In this document: positions 42,068-51,278 of the stretch, one piece after another
How the letters are laid out: each line of letters starts with the position of its first letter
Numbering within the stretch: the first letter of the stretch is position 1
Assembly (NCBI RefSeq): GCF_019801175.1
Contig: NZ_JAHVJR010000001.1
Location: forward strand, 1,426,001 to 1,490,000
Reading direction: 5' to 3'
DNA length: 64,000 nt
Source: Vannielia litorea
Lineage (GTDB): Bacteria; Pseudomonadota; Alphaproteobacteria; Rhodobacterales; Rhodobacteraceae
The notes under the pieces: model-generated
Told to the model about the DNA's origin: nothing
The model's input: only the letters and a program-made list of their open reading frames with translations
Databases searched by the model: none
Position numbers and translations under genes: made by a program

Positions 42068-42148
42068 GTGGGGGGCCAGCCCCCCACACCACGGCTTTCA
42101 GTGGGGGGCCAGCCCCCCACACCCCCCGGAGATATTTGAACCAAGATG
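42068..42148. repeat. GTGGGGGGCCAGCCCCCCAC palindrome, tandem copies 2 and 3
   Basis: A palindrome alone at 42068-42087, then a 13-base spacer and the full composite with CCCCCCGGAGATATTTGAACCAAGATGAAG at 42101-42148 (a related copy at 29588-29640). It sits between the Nudix start and the fabF stop. The partial duplication suggests local copying of the element. Confidence 0.75.
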
Positions 42149-42177
42149 AAGATCAGGGGCGCGGTTTATCAGGGGCG

Positions 42178-42192
42178 CATTTGATTCAAATG
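42178..42192. repeat. 15-base perfect palindrome CATTTGATTCAAATG
   Basis: Arms CATTTGA and TCAAATG around a single T, AT-rich in a GC-rich setting, 78 bp from the fabF stop and preceded by two direct copies of ATCAGGGGCGC (42152-42162, 42168-42178). It could be an operator, but it is not placed in front of a gene. Confidence 0.4.
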
Positions 42193-42270
42193 TTCCGAAC
42201 AGGTGTGCTTGCCGCTGGGGCCAGCCCTCTGCTGGTTCGGCCGGGTGAGCCGGAACGGGCGGCAGCTGTT

Positions 42271-43491
42271 TCAGACCTTCTTCAGTGCCAGCACCGCGTT
42301 CAGCCCGCCGAAGGCGAAGGCGTTGGAGAGGACAACATCGACCTTGGCGTCGCGGGCCTCGTTGGGCACCACGTCGAGCGCGCATTCCGGGTCAGGCTCC
42401 TCGTAGCCGATGGTGGGGGCGATCACCCCGTCGCGCAGGGCCATGATGCAGGCCAGAAGCTCCACCGCGCCGGTGCCGCCGATCAGGTGGCCGTGCATCG
42501 ACTTGGTGGATGAGATCATCAGCTTGTCGGCGTGGGAGCCGAAGACATCGGCCACCACGGCACATTCGGTCTTGTCGTTGGCTGCGGTGCCGGTGCCGTG
42601 GGCGTTGATGTAGCCGACCTCGGCGGGGGTGATGCCACCGTCGCGGAGCGCGCCGCGCACCGCACGTGCAGCGCCCTGCTTGGAAGGCATGACGATATCG
42701 GCAGCGTCCGACGACATGGCGAAGCCCACCACCTCGGCGAGGATATCGGCGCCGCGCGCGCGGGCGTGGCCCATCTCTTCGAAGACGAAGACCGCCGCAC
42801 CCTCGCCCTGCACCATCCCGTTGCGGTTGGCGGAGAACGGACGGCAAGCGTCCTTGCTCATCACCCGCAGCCCCTCCCAGGCCTTCACCCCGCCGAAGCT
42901 GAGCATGGCCTCGGCCCCGCCGGTGACCATCGCGCGGCTGGCGCCGGAGCGGACCATGTGGAAGGCCTGCCCCATCGCGTGGTTGGAGGAGGCGCAGGCT
43001 GTGGAGACCGAGTAGCTCGGGCCCTTGAGGTTGTACTCCATGCTGACGTGGGAGGCGGCGGCGTTGTTCATCAGCTTGGGCACGACGAAGGGGTGGACCC
43101 GGTTCTTCCCCTCCTCATAGACCGTGCGGTAGTTCTCATCCCAGGTGTTCACCCCGCCCCCGGCGGTGCCGAAGATCGCGCCTGCCTCATCGGCCAGCAG
43201 CCCGTGAAACTCCAGCCCCGATTGGGCCAGCGCCTCCTTGGCGGCGAGCATGGTGAACTGGGTGAAGCGGTCGTAGAGCGCGATCTGCTGGCGGTTGAAG
43301 AACTCTTCGGGATCGAAGCCGCGCACCTGCCCGCCGATCTGCACCGAGAGGCGCTCCACGTCGCGGACGTTGATGGTATCGATCCCGCAGCGGCCTTCGG
43401 CCATGGCGGTGAAGGTCTCGGGCACGCTCTTGCCGAGCGCATTGATCGTGCCCATGCCGGTGATCACGACGCGGTTCATGGCTCGGGGCAT
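42271..43491 (-). CDS. Beta-ketoacyl-ACP synthase (FabF-type) of the lipid A acyl cluster
   Basis: Elongating condensing enzyme, 406 aa. The active-site Cys-His-His is complete: Cys in STACASSNHA (~163-172), His in INAHGTGT (~296) and His in KSMHGHLIGG (~331). It lies next to a special acyl carrier protein and lpxD, so it probably makes the 3-hydroxy or very-long-chain acyl groups used in lipid A, not general fatty acids. ATG at 43491; an alternative Met four residues in (43479) is equally typical. Confidence 0.9.
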   Translation of the reverse strand: MPRAMNRVVITGMGTINALGKSVPETFTAMAEGRCGIDTINVRDVERLSVQIGGQVRGFDPEEFFNRQQIALYDRFTQFTMLAAKEALAQSGLEFHGLLADEAGAIFGTAGGGVNTWDENYRTVYEEGKNRVHPFVVPKLMNNAAASHVSMEYNLKGPSYSVSTACASSNHAMGQAFHMVRSGASRAMVTGGAEAMLSFGGVKAWEGLRVMSKDACRPFSANRNGMVQGEGAAVFVFEEMGHARARGADILAEVVGFAMSSDAADIVMPSKQGAARAVRGALRDGGITPAEVGYINAHGTGTAANDKTECAVVADVFGSHADKLMISSTKSMHGHLIGGTGAVELLACIMALRDGVIAPTIGYEEPDPECALDVVPNEARDAKVDVVLSNAFAFGGLNAVLALKKV

Positions 43492-43523
43492 CGGGCTTGC
43501 CTTTCGGGGTCTTGCTGCGGCCG

Positions 43524-43787
43524 TCAGGCCTGTTCTTTCACCAGCCCTTCGACGGCCTCGACGATGGCCGCCACCGAGGAGATATCGAAATCGCTCTCGG
43601 AGGGTTCGTTGGCGTTGAAGGGCACCTGAATGTCGAAGGCCTCTTCGATGGCAAAGATGCTCTCGACCAGCCCGAGGCTGTCGATGCCGAGGCTTTCGAG
43701 CGTGCTGTCCATCTTCACGTCCGATGGTTCGAGCACGGCCTGCTCGGCGATGATCTGGATGACCTTGGTTTTGACTGCGTCCGACAT
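43524..43787 (-). CDS. acpXL: Acyl carrier protein, AcpXL-like
   Basis: 87-aa carrier protein. The phosphopantetheine attachment Ser is in GIDSLGLVE (S37). It is distinct from housekeeping AcpP in its sequence (KMDSTLESLGIDSLG) and context between lpxD and a fabF paralogue. This matches the AcpXL lipid A carrier of alphaproteobacteria. ATG at 43787; the upstream extension was rejected. It is 32 bp before fabF and 34 bp after lpxD in the same direction. Confidence 0.87.
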   Translation of the reverse strand: MSDAVKTKVIQIIAEQAVLEPSDVKMDSTLESLGIDSLGLVESIFAIEEAFDIQVPFNANEPSESDFDISSVAAIVEAVEGLVKEQA

Positions 43788-43821
43788 ACCGCCCACCTGT
43801 CTGTTACGCCCTTGTGCCCAT

Positions 43822-44916
43822 TTATGTGCTGGGGCCGGGTTTGGAAAGCTTCTTTCGCAACTCTGTAACGTCTGCATGAAGGCGCGGCAGACGGCGCAGG
43901 CCCTTGTAGGCTTCGATGCTGGCCTTCATCTCCATCGCCGGATTTCCCAGCATCACCCGACCCTTGGGCTGGTTGGTGCGCAGCAGGGTGCCGGCGCCTG
44001 CGATCACGTCATCGCCGATGTCGAGATGGTCGGTGACGCCCGCCTGCCCGCCTAGCACCACGCGGTCGCCCAGCCGGGTGGAACCGGCGATGCCGACCTG
44101 CCCGCAGAGCAGGCAATCGCGCCCGGTACGGACGTTGTGGCCGACCTGCACGAGGTTGTCGATCTTGGTGCCCGAGCCGATCTCGGTGGGGTGGATGGTG
44201 CCTTGGTCGATGCAGGAATTGGCGCCCACCTCGACGTCGTCGCCGATGACCACGCCGCCGAGGGAGTGGATGCGGGCATAGGCCTGCTGCACCGCCTCGC
44301 CGCGTTCGCCCAAAGTTGCCCGCACAGCCTCGACTGCGCCCGCCTCGGGGGTGACGAAAGAGAAGCCGTCGCCGCCGATCACCGCGCCGGGCTGGGCGAT
44401 GAAACGCTCGCCGATGGTGACGGAATGGCCGATGCGCACGCCCTCGCGCAGCAGGCAGTCGGCCCCGATCTGTGCGCCGCTGGCCACGCTCACATGGGCG
44501 GCGATGCGGGCGTTCGGGCCGATGACGGCTCCTGCCCCGATGACCGCCAGCGGGCCGATGGCGGCGCCCTCGCCGATGATCGCGGTGTCATCCACCACGG
44601 CGGAGGGGTGGATGCCGGGGGCGATGCGCGGGCCAGCGTCGAGCATCGCGGTCAGCCCGGCCATGGCGTAGCGCGGGCGGGGCGCGAAGATGACCGCGGT
44701 CAGGTTCATCGCCTGCCAGTCGGCTCCTTCCCAGACCATCGCCGCCTTGGCCGCCCCTTCCGACAGCCCGGCGGCAAATTTCGGGTCCATCGCCAGCGCG
44801 AGCGCGTCGGCACCCGCGCGGGCCGGTTCGGCGGCGTGGGTCACCTCAAACGCACCATCGCCCTCGAAGCGGGCTCCGAGGGCGATGGCGATGTCTTCTA
44901 TCTTCAGGGGTATCAC
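43822..44916 (-). CDS. lpxD: UDP-3-O-(3-hydroxyacyl)glucosamine N-acyltransferase
   Basis: Third step of lipid A synthesis: adds the second 3-hydroxyacyl chain from ACP to UDP-acyl-glucosamine. 364 aa. N-terminal uridine-binding domain (~1-95), then a left-handed beta-helix with many hexapeptide repeats (V-G/A-A-[IV]-G pattern, ~100-320). Catalytic-region sequence is LVQVGHNVRTG (~260). It starts with GTG at 44916, 4 bp after the L,D-transpeptidase stop, so the genes form one operon. Confidence 0.95.
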   Translation of the reverse strand: MIPLKIEDIAIALGARFEGDGAFEVTHAAEPARAGADALALAMDPKFAAGLSEGAAKAAMVWEGADWQAMNLTAVIFAPRPRYAMAGLTAMLDAGPRIAPGIHPSAVVDDTAIIGEGAAIGPLAVIGAGAVIGPNARIAAHVSVASGAQIGADCLLREGVRIGHSVTIGERFIAQPGAVIGGDGFSFVTPEAGAVEAVRATLGERGEAVQQAYARIHSLGGVVIGDDVEVGANSCIDQGTIHPTEIGSGTKIDNLVQVGHNVRTGRDCLLCGQVGIAGSTRLGDRVVLGGQAGVTDHLDIGDDVIAGAGTLLRTNQPKGRVMLGNPAMEMKASIEAYKGLRRLPRLHADVTELRKKLSKPGPST

Positions 44917-44920
44917 GGTG

Positions 44921-46552
44921 TCAGCTTTCGACTCCGCGGAGCTTTACCCCCATCTCGGCCAGCGCATTCCAGATGCGGGCGTCGCGGCCATAGATATCGT
45001 CGCGGTAGTTCATTTGGCCGCGGGCCTGGGTGAAGGCGGTGCGGTAGATCAGGTGGACCGGCACCTGCTCGTCGAGATCGACCCGCGTTTCAGACCCGGT
45101 GCGCAGGCGCGACTGGAAGGCGCCAACAGGATCGTCGGTCTGCCGGGCCAGCAGGGCATAGGCAAAGTCGAACGGGTCGGCCAGACGGATGCAGCCGTGC
45201 GAGAAGGCGCGGACATCGCGGTTGAACAGGCTCTTGGAGGGCGTGTCGTGCAGGTAGATGTTGTACTTGTTCGGGAACATGAACTTCACCAGCCCGAGCG
45301 CATTGCCGCGCGAGGGCGGCTGCTTGATGGCGAAGGGGAAGTTGCGGGCGTTGTAGGCGCGGAAGTTCACCGCGCCGCGCGGCACCACCCGGCCCCGCCG
45401 GTCGATTACCCGCAGGTGGCTGACGGCGTTGGGGTTGCGCTGCAGCAGCGGCAGATATTCCTTGGTGGCGATCGAGCGCGGCACGTTCCAGGTGGGGTTG
45501 ATCACCATGTGCTCCATGGTGTCGGAGAACTCGGGCGTGCGCTGGTCGGGGACGTTCTTGCCCACCACCGAACGGGTCTCGAAGGTGACCTTGCCGTTGT
45601 CGATGATCTGGGCCTTGAAGTTGGGGATGTTCACCAGCACGTGGCGCTCGCCGCGCGGGCGGTTCAGCCAGCGCTCGCGCTCCATGGCGACGATGACCGA
45701 CTCCAGCCGGGTGACCGGCGAGACGTTGAGCGCGGCGATGGTGCCCGGCCCGGCGACCCCATCGGCGGAGAGGCCGTGATCGATCTGGAAGGTCTGCACC
45801 GCGCGTTCAATCGCGGCGTCGTAGCTTTGCGAGGCCGAGCGGGCGAGATAGCCCATTGCGATCAAGCGGTTACGCAGAGCGACTACGGCAGGCCCCTCCT
45901 GCCCCGGCTCCAGCGCCTTGGCCTGCACCGTGGGGCCCCAGCCGCCACGGGCGACCGTTTTCTCAAGCTCCAGCTTGCCGCGCATCAGCCGCACATATTC
46001 GGGCGTGCGGGGCATGAGGCCGCGGAAGAACTGCGCCGGCTCCTTGCGGGTGAACTCGGTGAGCAGCGCCTCTGGCGCGCGGCGCGGGATCTCGCGGACG
46101 ATGCCACTGTCGATCCTGCGCGGCTCGGTGGCGCCCGACTGCAGATCGCGGGCGAATTGCACCAGCATCTGCGCCGCCAGCACCTCGACCCGGCCCCGCT
46201 CGCGGGTGGAGCGGGCCTGCGCGAAGGCGGCCTTCAACTCGGCGGGGTCGTAGCGGACGGAGGGCAGCCCGTGATCATCGGCCGAGGCCAGCGCCCGCAG
46301 CAGCGCCGCGCGGCGCTCCACATCGGCTTCGCCGGTGAAGAGCGGCTGGTAATCGCGGTTGCGGTAGAAGGCCCCGATGCTCTCGTTCTCCGAGGCGAAC
46401 TCGGCCACCGCCTGCTTGAAGGCAGAGATCTGGAACTGCGAGCTGACGTCTTGCGCCGTGGCCGGAAGGCTTATGGCCGCACAGCCCAGAAAGAAGGCGG
46501 CAAGGCCTGCGCGCCCAACACGGGCGGGGCGGAACGTCATCGAAAGGGGCAT
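44921..46552 (-). CDS. L,D-transpeptidase, YcbB-like
   Basis: Makes 3-3 crosslinks in peptidoglycan or anchors proteins to it. 543 aa. The signal peptide is near 10-33, a PG_binding_1 domain near 215-270 and the YkuD catalytic domain near 300-470. The active site HxxxxS-HGC is seen as VRAFSHGCIRL with catalytic Cys near residue 453. The ATG at 46552 has GAGG upstream; a TTG 30 bases further out was rejected. It is the first gene of an operon with lpxD, acpXL and fabF. Confidence 0.92.
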   Translation of the reverse strand: MPLSMTFRPARVGRAGLAAFFLGCAAISLPATAQDVSSQFQISAFKQAVAEFASENESIGAFYRNRDYQPLFTGEADVERRAALLRALASADDHGLPSVRYDPAELKAAFAQARSTRERGRVEVLAAQMLVQFARDLQSGATEPRRIDSGIVREIPRRAPEALLTEFTRKEPAQFFRGLMPRTPEYVRLMRGKLELEKTVARGGWGPTVQAKALEPGQEGPAVVALRNRLIAMGYLARSASQSYDAAIERAVQTFQIDHGLSADGVAGPGTIAALNVSPVTRLESVIVAMERERWLNRPRGERHVLVNIPNFKAQIIDNGKVTFETRSVVGKNVPDQRTPEFSDTMEHMVINPTWNVPRSIATKEYLPLLQRNPNAVSHLRVIDRRGRVVPRGAVNFRAYNARNFPFAIKQPPSRGNALGLVKFMFPNKYNIYLHDTPSKSLFNRDVRAFSHGCIRLADPFDFAYALLARQTDDPVGAFQSRLRTGSETRVDLDEQVPVHLIYRTAFTQARGQMNYRDDIYGRDARIWNALAEMGVKLRGVES

Positions 46553-46952
46553 ATGGTCCTCGGGACTAAGTGTTCGCTTCAATCAGGATTACCCAAGGTT
46601 TCCCGAAGCTTCCATGATTGTCGATTCACATTTGAGTCGGTTTGTGCGGAGCGGAGGGGGGCAAACTGTGCCGAATTGGCAATTAACTGTTTCTAATCAG
46701 AGCATTGCGCGGCAAACCTAAGGGCTTGCGCTGTTGCGCCAAAGCCGCGCCACGGCACTGCTGAAAATTGTTCCAGATCAACGCGATCTTAAGCAAATTC
46801 CTGCTTATTTACCCCCGAAACAGGGGCGTTGCAGAATTGCGCCTTGGCCGGAGAATCGCTTTGTGGCATAGAAAACGTGCATCTGGGGATGGGATGACAA
46901 CGCGGTCAGCCGAAAAGGCGGCCAAGTGCAAGAGACGGGCACGGGGACAGGC
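46553..46952. other. 400-bp divergent promoter region
   Basis: Shared upstream region of the L,D-transpeptidase and the YcbK-like protein, both peptidoglycan proteins. It is distinctly AT-richer than the flanks. It contains TGCCGAATTGGCA (near 46673) and several TT/AA-rich stretches near 46768-46810. No conserved operator is recognised and no small ORF is supported (the frame at 46768-46956 lacks a ribosome site). Confidence 0.5.
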
Positions 46953-47525
46953 ATGACAATCGAGACAGGCTCTTCCAAAATCTCGCGGCGCGGGTTGCTC
47001 GGAGCGTTCGCCGCTACGGCCCTCGTGGCCGCACCCACCTACACCAAGGCAGCAGGCTTCCTCCGCGGTGCTGGCGATATCCGCCGCATCCGCATGTACA
47101 ATGGCCGGACCGGCGAAAGCATGGACGCGATCTACTGGATCGAAGGCGATTACATCAAGGACAGCATCAAGGAAGTGAACTACTTCATGCGCGACTGGCG
47201 GCGCGACGAGGTGAAGGCGATCGACATTCGCACCATCGACATCATCGCCGCCGCCCACAACCTGCTGGATGTGCGCGAACCCTACATGCTGCTCTCGGGC
47301 TACCGCAGCCCGGCGACCAACGCCATGCTGCGCTCGCGCTCCAGCGGCGTGGCCAAGAACTCGCTGCACCTCAAGGGCCAGGCCGCCGACCTGCGGCTGA
47401 AGTCCCGCTCGGTGAATCAGGTAGCCCGGGCCGCCGAGGCCTGCCGCGCTGGCGGCGTGGGCCGCTACCACGGCTCCAACTTCGTGCATATGGATTGCGG
47501 CGTGGTCCGCAGCTGGGGCGGCTAA
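46953..47525 (+). CDS. YcbK-like DUF882/peptidase M15A protein, Tat-exported
   Basis: 190 aa. Twin-arginine motif SRRGLLGAF (R12-R13) and hydrophobic stretch, then a DUF882 domain. M15-type metal ligands are visible: His and Asp in SLHLKGQAADLRL (~140-150) and His in SNFVHMDCGVVR near 180. LSGYRSPATNAMLR (~119) is the family signature. It probably binds or cleaves peptidoglycan. ATG at 46953 (GGGGACAGG upstream) rather than GTG at 46926. Terminator at 47556-47582. Confidence 0.9.
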   Translation: MTIETGSSKISRRGLLGAFAATALVAAPTYTKAAGFLRGAGDIRRIRMYNGRTGESMDAIYWIEGDYIKDSIKEVNYFMRDWRRDEVKAIDIRTIDIIAAAHNLLDVREPYMLLSGYRSPATNAMLRSRSSGVAKNSLHLKGQAADLRLKSRSVNQVARAAEACRAGGVGRYHGSNFVHMDCGVVRSWGG

Positions 47526-47555
47526 GCCCCCTGCCCTCACCGGCCTGCTGAAACG

Positions 47556-47582
47556 CGCCCGGGTTTGCCTCGGGCGTTTTTT
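47556..47582 (+). terminator. Rho-independent terminator after the YcbK-like gene
   Basis: CGCCCG, 9-base loop with extra G-C pairs, CGGGCG, then TTTTTT, about 30 bases after the stop codon. Confidence 0.8.
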
Positions 47583-47704
47583 GTTGGGGGTGGCGTCATC
47601 GGGTGTGAGGCAACATGCCCGCGCGCCCGCCGCGACACGCGCGCTTCGCTTGCCCGGCGCGGGCAAGGCGCTAGATGCGCGGGACCACTGCAAGAGGCCC
47701 CCCG

Positions 47705-48688
47705 ATGATCCCCTATTCCGTGCTCGATCTCGCCCCCGTTCCGCAGGGCGCCACCACCGCCGATGCGCTGCGAAACACGGTTGAGCTGGCCCGCCATGCC
47801 GAGGCCTTGGGCTACTGTCGCTACTGGCTGGCCGAGCACCACAACATGGTCGGCATCGCCTCTGCCGCGACGGCGGTGCTGATCGGCCATGTGGCGGGCG
47901 CAACCGAGAACATCCGGGTCGGCTCCGGGGGCATCATGCTGCCCAACCACAGCCCGCTGATGGTGGCCGAGGCCTTCGGCACGCTGGCCACGCTCTACCC
48001 CGGCCGGATCGACCTTGGCCTTGGCCGCGCGCCGGGCACCGACATGGCCACCGCCCGCGCCCTGCGCCGGGGGCTGGGCCGCGAAGATACCTTTCCGCAG
48101 GATGTGGTGGAGCTGATGGGCTACTTGGCCGCGCCGGAGGAGGACCAGAGGGTGCGGGCGGTGCCGGGCATGGGCACGCAGGTGCCGATCTGGATGCTGG
48201 GCTCCTCGCTCTTCGGCGCGCAGCTGGCCGCCCACCTCGGGCTGCCCTATGCCTTCGCCTCCCATTTCGCCCCCGGTGCGCTCGACGATGCCATCGCCAC
48301 CTACCGCGCCAATTACCGGCCCTCAGAGGCGCACCCCGAGCCGCATTTCATGTTGGCGGTCAATGTCTTCGCCGCCGACACGGATGCAGAGGGCACGCGG
48401 CTGCGGACCTCGATGCAGCAGGCCTTTCTCAACCTGCGGCGCGGCACGCCGGGCTACCTGCCCGCTCCGGTCGATGACATCGCCGCGCTGGCCTCCCCGC
48501 CCGAACTGGCGATGGTGGAAGAGGCGCTGAAGGTGAGCGCCGTGGGCAGCCGCGAGACGGTGGCCGCGAAGCTCCAGAGTCTGATCGCCCGCTATGCACC
48601 CGACGAGCTGATCCTCACCGGGCAGATTCACGACCATGCCGCCCGGCTCAAGAGCTTCGGGATCGCCGCCGAGGTGCTCGGCGGCTGA
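47705..48688 (+). CDS. LLM-class flavin-dependent oxidoreductase (luciferase-like)
   Basis: 327-aa FMN-dependent monooxygenase-type TIM barrel. The landmarks are YSVLDLAPVPQGATTADAL, the flavin-adjacent YWLAEHHNM (~45-53), IRVGSGGIMLPNHSPL (~76-91) and GRIDLGLGRAPGTD (~107-120). This matches the YhbW/luciferase-like group 1 oxidoreductases. The electron acceptor and substrate are unknown. It is preceded by the terminator of the YcbK-like gene. Confidence 0.9.
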   Translation: MIPYSVLDLAPVPQGATTADALRNTVELARHAEALGYCRYWLAEHHNMVGIASAATAVLIGHVAGATENIRVGSGGIMLPNHSPLMVAEAFGTLATLYPGRIDLGLGRAPGTDMATARALRRGLGREDTFPQDVVELMGYLAAPEEDQRVRAVPGMGTQVPIWMLGSSLFGAQLAAHLGLPYAFASHFAPGALDDAIATYRANYRPSEAHPEPHFMLAVNVFAADTDAEGTRLRTSMQQAFLNLRRGTPGYLPAPVDDIAALASPPELAMVEEALKVSAVGSRETVAAKLQSLIARYAPDELILTGQIHDHAARLKSFGIAAEVLGG

Positions 48689-48820
48689 GCCTGTTGCGCC
48701 CCTGCGCCGAATTAACCCAACCGTAAGCCTGCCCTGCGGAGCCGATTGGTAAGCACCGCGCCATTGGGTAGACTCGGCGCAAGCAACCGAGCCCGCAGGG
48801 GCCATGAGGAGCAGAGTGAC

Positions 48821-49828
48821 ATGCGCGTGACGTCGATCACCCCGATGAAGAACGAGGGGCCGTATATTCTGGAGTGGGTCGCCCACAACCGGGCCATCGG
48901 CCTGAACGACATGCTCGTCTTCACCAACGACTGCACCGACGGCACCGACCAGATCCTCGAACGGCTCGACGAGATGGGGCTGGTGCGGCACATGCCGAAC
49001 CCCTCAATCCTTCACACCAACCCGCGCCACCACATCATCCTGATCCGCTACATCAACGAGGTGCTCCGCCTGCGCCGCTCCGACTGGGTGACCAATCTCG
49101 ATGCCGACGAGTTTGTGCGGGTGAACACCGGTGGCGGGCGGCTCGAAGATCTCTTCACCGCCCTGCCCGAGGCCCATTGCATCACCATGTCGTTGCAGAC
49201 CTTCGGCAACGGCGGAGTCGACGAGATTGCGCCGGGCGACAAGCTGGTGACGGAAACCTTTACGCGGCGCGGCGACAGCAGCCGCCACAGAAGCCCGGTG
49301 AAATACCTCGCCCGCGGCGACTTTCCTTGGCTCAAGTTCAACAACAACTCCCCCCAGATCGCCGAAGAAGACCTCGACCGGGTCAACTGGGTCAACGGCA
49401 ATGGCACCCCGCTGCCGCGTGAGCTCATCGCCGAGCCGTTCAAGGGGATGAAGGCGGTGCACACGGGCTTCGATCTGGTCGAAGTGGCGCATTACACCAT
49501 CCGCTCCTACCAAGGCTTCCTGCTTCAGCGTGACCGTGGCTCGGCCAATCCGCTGAAGGGCCAGACCGAGACGGTGCTGAACATGGAAGATGCCATGAAA
49601 TACTGGCGGCGGTTCAACAGGAACGACGTGGAAGACACCAGCTTCACCGCCCTGCCCGGGTTGCGCGACGCGGTGGACGAGCTCCTGAAGGACCCTGAGC
49701 TGAAGCGCCTGCACGAGGCGGCGCTAGCATGGCACCGCAACCGGGCGCAGGAGTTGATGCAGGTGCCTGAGTACCGCGAGCTTTACGACACGATCCGGGC
49801 GCAGCACGCGGAACAGATGGCGGGCTAG
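48821..49828 (+). CDS. Glycosyltransferase family 2/92-like protein
   Basis: 335 aa. N-terminal TSITPMKNEGPYILEWVAHNRAIG and FTNDCTDGTDQILERLD are typical of GT2/GT92-type enzymes. The DxD-like metal site is in TNLDADEFV (~93-101). The start at 48821 has GAGGAG upstream. No other polysaccharide genes adjoin. The product may be a surface glycan or a glycolipid; this cannot be decided. Confidence 0.85.
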   Translation: MRVTSITPMKNEGPYILEWVAHNRAIGLNDMLVFTNDCTDGTDQILERLDEMGLVRHMPNPSILHTNPRHHIILIRYINEVLRLRRSDWVTNLDADEFVRVNTGGGRLEDLFTALPEAHCITMSLQTFGNGGVDEIAPGDKLVTETFTRRGDSSRHRSPVKYLARGDFPWLKFNNNSPQIAEEDLDRVNWVNGNGTPLPRELIAEPFKGMKAVHTGFDLVEVAHYTIRSYQGFLLQRDRGSANPLKGQTETVLNMEDAMKYWRRFNRNDVEDTSFTALPGLRDAVDELLKDPELKRLHEAALAWHRNRAQELMQVPEYRELYDTIRAQHAEQMAG

Positions 49829-49982
49829 CGCCGCCGCCCCGCAGGCCGCCCCTCTCCCGCGATGCTACCGCAGATCACGGCGCATCACGGGTTTGACATA
49901 TCGCCGCCGTCATGCTCCGATTTCACGGCCCGAGGGCACGCACGCGTTGCCGGTGCGTGGTGGGCAGATGAGCGGGGAACAG

Positions 49983-51278
49983 ATGACCATTGCGCAGCAA
50001 GGGCTTCGACCTGACCGGGTTTTGCGGGCGCTTCTGCTTCTGCTGATCTGCCTCTGCGCCGCGCCCGCGCTGCGCGCGCAGGACCGCTCCGCGATTGCCC
50101 TGCCCGCCTCCGCCGGCTCCCGGCTGGCACTGGTCGTTGGCATCGACAATTACGACAACGTCACCCCGCTCCAGAAGGCGAACAACGACGCCACCGCCGT
50201 GTCGGAAACGCTGGCGAGCGTCGGCTTCAAGGTGACCCGGGTGCTGGATGCCGACCGGCGCAGCCTCAACCGCGCGGTCTCGCATTTTTCGGCTGAGATC
50301 AGGCCGGGCGACGAGGTGGTGTTCTATTTCGCCGGTCATGGGATCGAGGTGAACGGGCGCAACTACCTGCTTCCGGCCGATGTGCCCTCTGCCCTGCCGG
50401 GGGATGAGGAATTCGTCGTCAGCGAGAGCATCGCCGCCGACCGGGTGCTCAGCGGGTTCAGGTCGCGGGGCGCGCGGGTGACGCTGCTGATCCTCGACGC
50501 CTGCCGCAACAACCCCTTCCCCACCAATGCGCAACGCTCGCTGGGCGGCGCGACCGGGCTGGCGCGGATGGACCCGCCGGAAGGCTCCTTCATCCTGTTC
50601 TCTGCCGGCTCCGGGCAGACCGCGCTGGACAGGCTCTCGGATGGCGACCCGGACCCGAACTCGGTGTTCACCCGCGCCCTGCTGCCGCGTCTTCGGCAAC
50701 AGGGCATGGCGATCCACGATCTGGTGCGGGCGGTCAGGACCGATGTGCGCGACATGGCCGGTACGGTGCAGCACAACCAGTTTCCGGCGTACTACGACCA
50801 GCTTTCCGGGGACTTCAGCTTCAACCCAGCAGCAGCCTCAATGGCGGCGCCCGCCCTTCAGGCCACTGAACCGCAGCTGCAGGCCGCGCCCCGCGCCATC
50901 GACCCTTGCGACAGGGCGCGGAGCGATTGGCAGGTGCTGGCCACCACAGAGAGCGCCGAGGCGCTGAAGGCCTTCCTGCGCAAATATCCCGACTGCCCGA
51001 TCTACCTTGCCGCCGCCGAGGAACGCCTCGCAACCCTGCTCGCCCCAAGCGCGCCGACGCCCCCCGCGCAGCTTGCCGTGCCGGCCGGAGACAGCTGCTT
51101 CAACCTCTGGTACGCGCGCAACCTGATCTTTCATCAGAAGGGCTTCTGCTTCCAGTCCGACAAGGCCAAGCAGTACTTTGACACCAGCCGCTGCACGACC
51201 CGCTCGCCGCGCCTGACCGCAGCCGAAAAGCAGCAGGTCGAGATGCTGCAAGCCACTGAAAAGGCGCAAGGATGCTGA
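49983..51278 (+). CDS. Exported caspase-family (C14, metacaspase-like) protein with C-terminal YARHG domain
   Basis: 431 aa. Signal peptide ~15-33 (ends LRAQDRS) predicts secretion. The p20-like caspase domain (~45-300) has the catalytic pair: His in YFAGHGIEV (H119) and Cys in LILDACRNNPF (C174). The middle (~310-360) is linker-like with a possible degenerate TPR (KAFLRKYPDCPIYLAAAEERLA). The C-terminal ~65 residues (CFNLWYARNLIFHQKGFCF..YF) match the extracellular YARHG domain. An alternative ATG at 49968 is possible. The next gene overlaps its stop. Confidence 0.88.
   Translation: MTIAQQGLRPDRVLRALLLLLICLCAAPALRAQDRSAIALPASAGSRLALVVGIDNYDNVTPLQKANNDATAVSETLASVGFKVTRVLDADRRSLNRAVSHFSAEIRPGDEVVFYFAGHGIEVNGRNYLLPADVPSALPGDEEFVVSESIAADRVLSGFRSRGARVTLLILDACRNNPFPTNAQRSLGGATGLARMDPPEGSFILFSAGSGQTALDRLSDGDPDPNSVFTRALLPRLRQQGMAIHDLVRAVRTDVRDMAGTVQHNQFPAYYDQLSGDFSFNPAAASMAAPALQATEPQLQAAPRAIDPCDRARSDWQVLATTESAEALKAFLRKYPDCPIYLAAAEERLATLLAPSAPTPPAQLAVPAGDSCFNLWYARNLIFHQKGFCFQSDKAKQYFDTSRCTTRSPRLTAAEKQQVEMLQATEKAQGC

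Noticed and set aside
46768..46956. 62-codon frame in the promoter region before the YcbK-like gene
   Set aside because: Starts with TTG, no ribosome site, and the translation resembles no protein. The region is better read as a promoter.
48700..48730. CtrA site before the glycosyltransferase (TTAA-N7-GTAA)
   Set aside because: The second half-site has a mismatch in the core and the sequence is common by chance. Only the site at 28688 is perfect.
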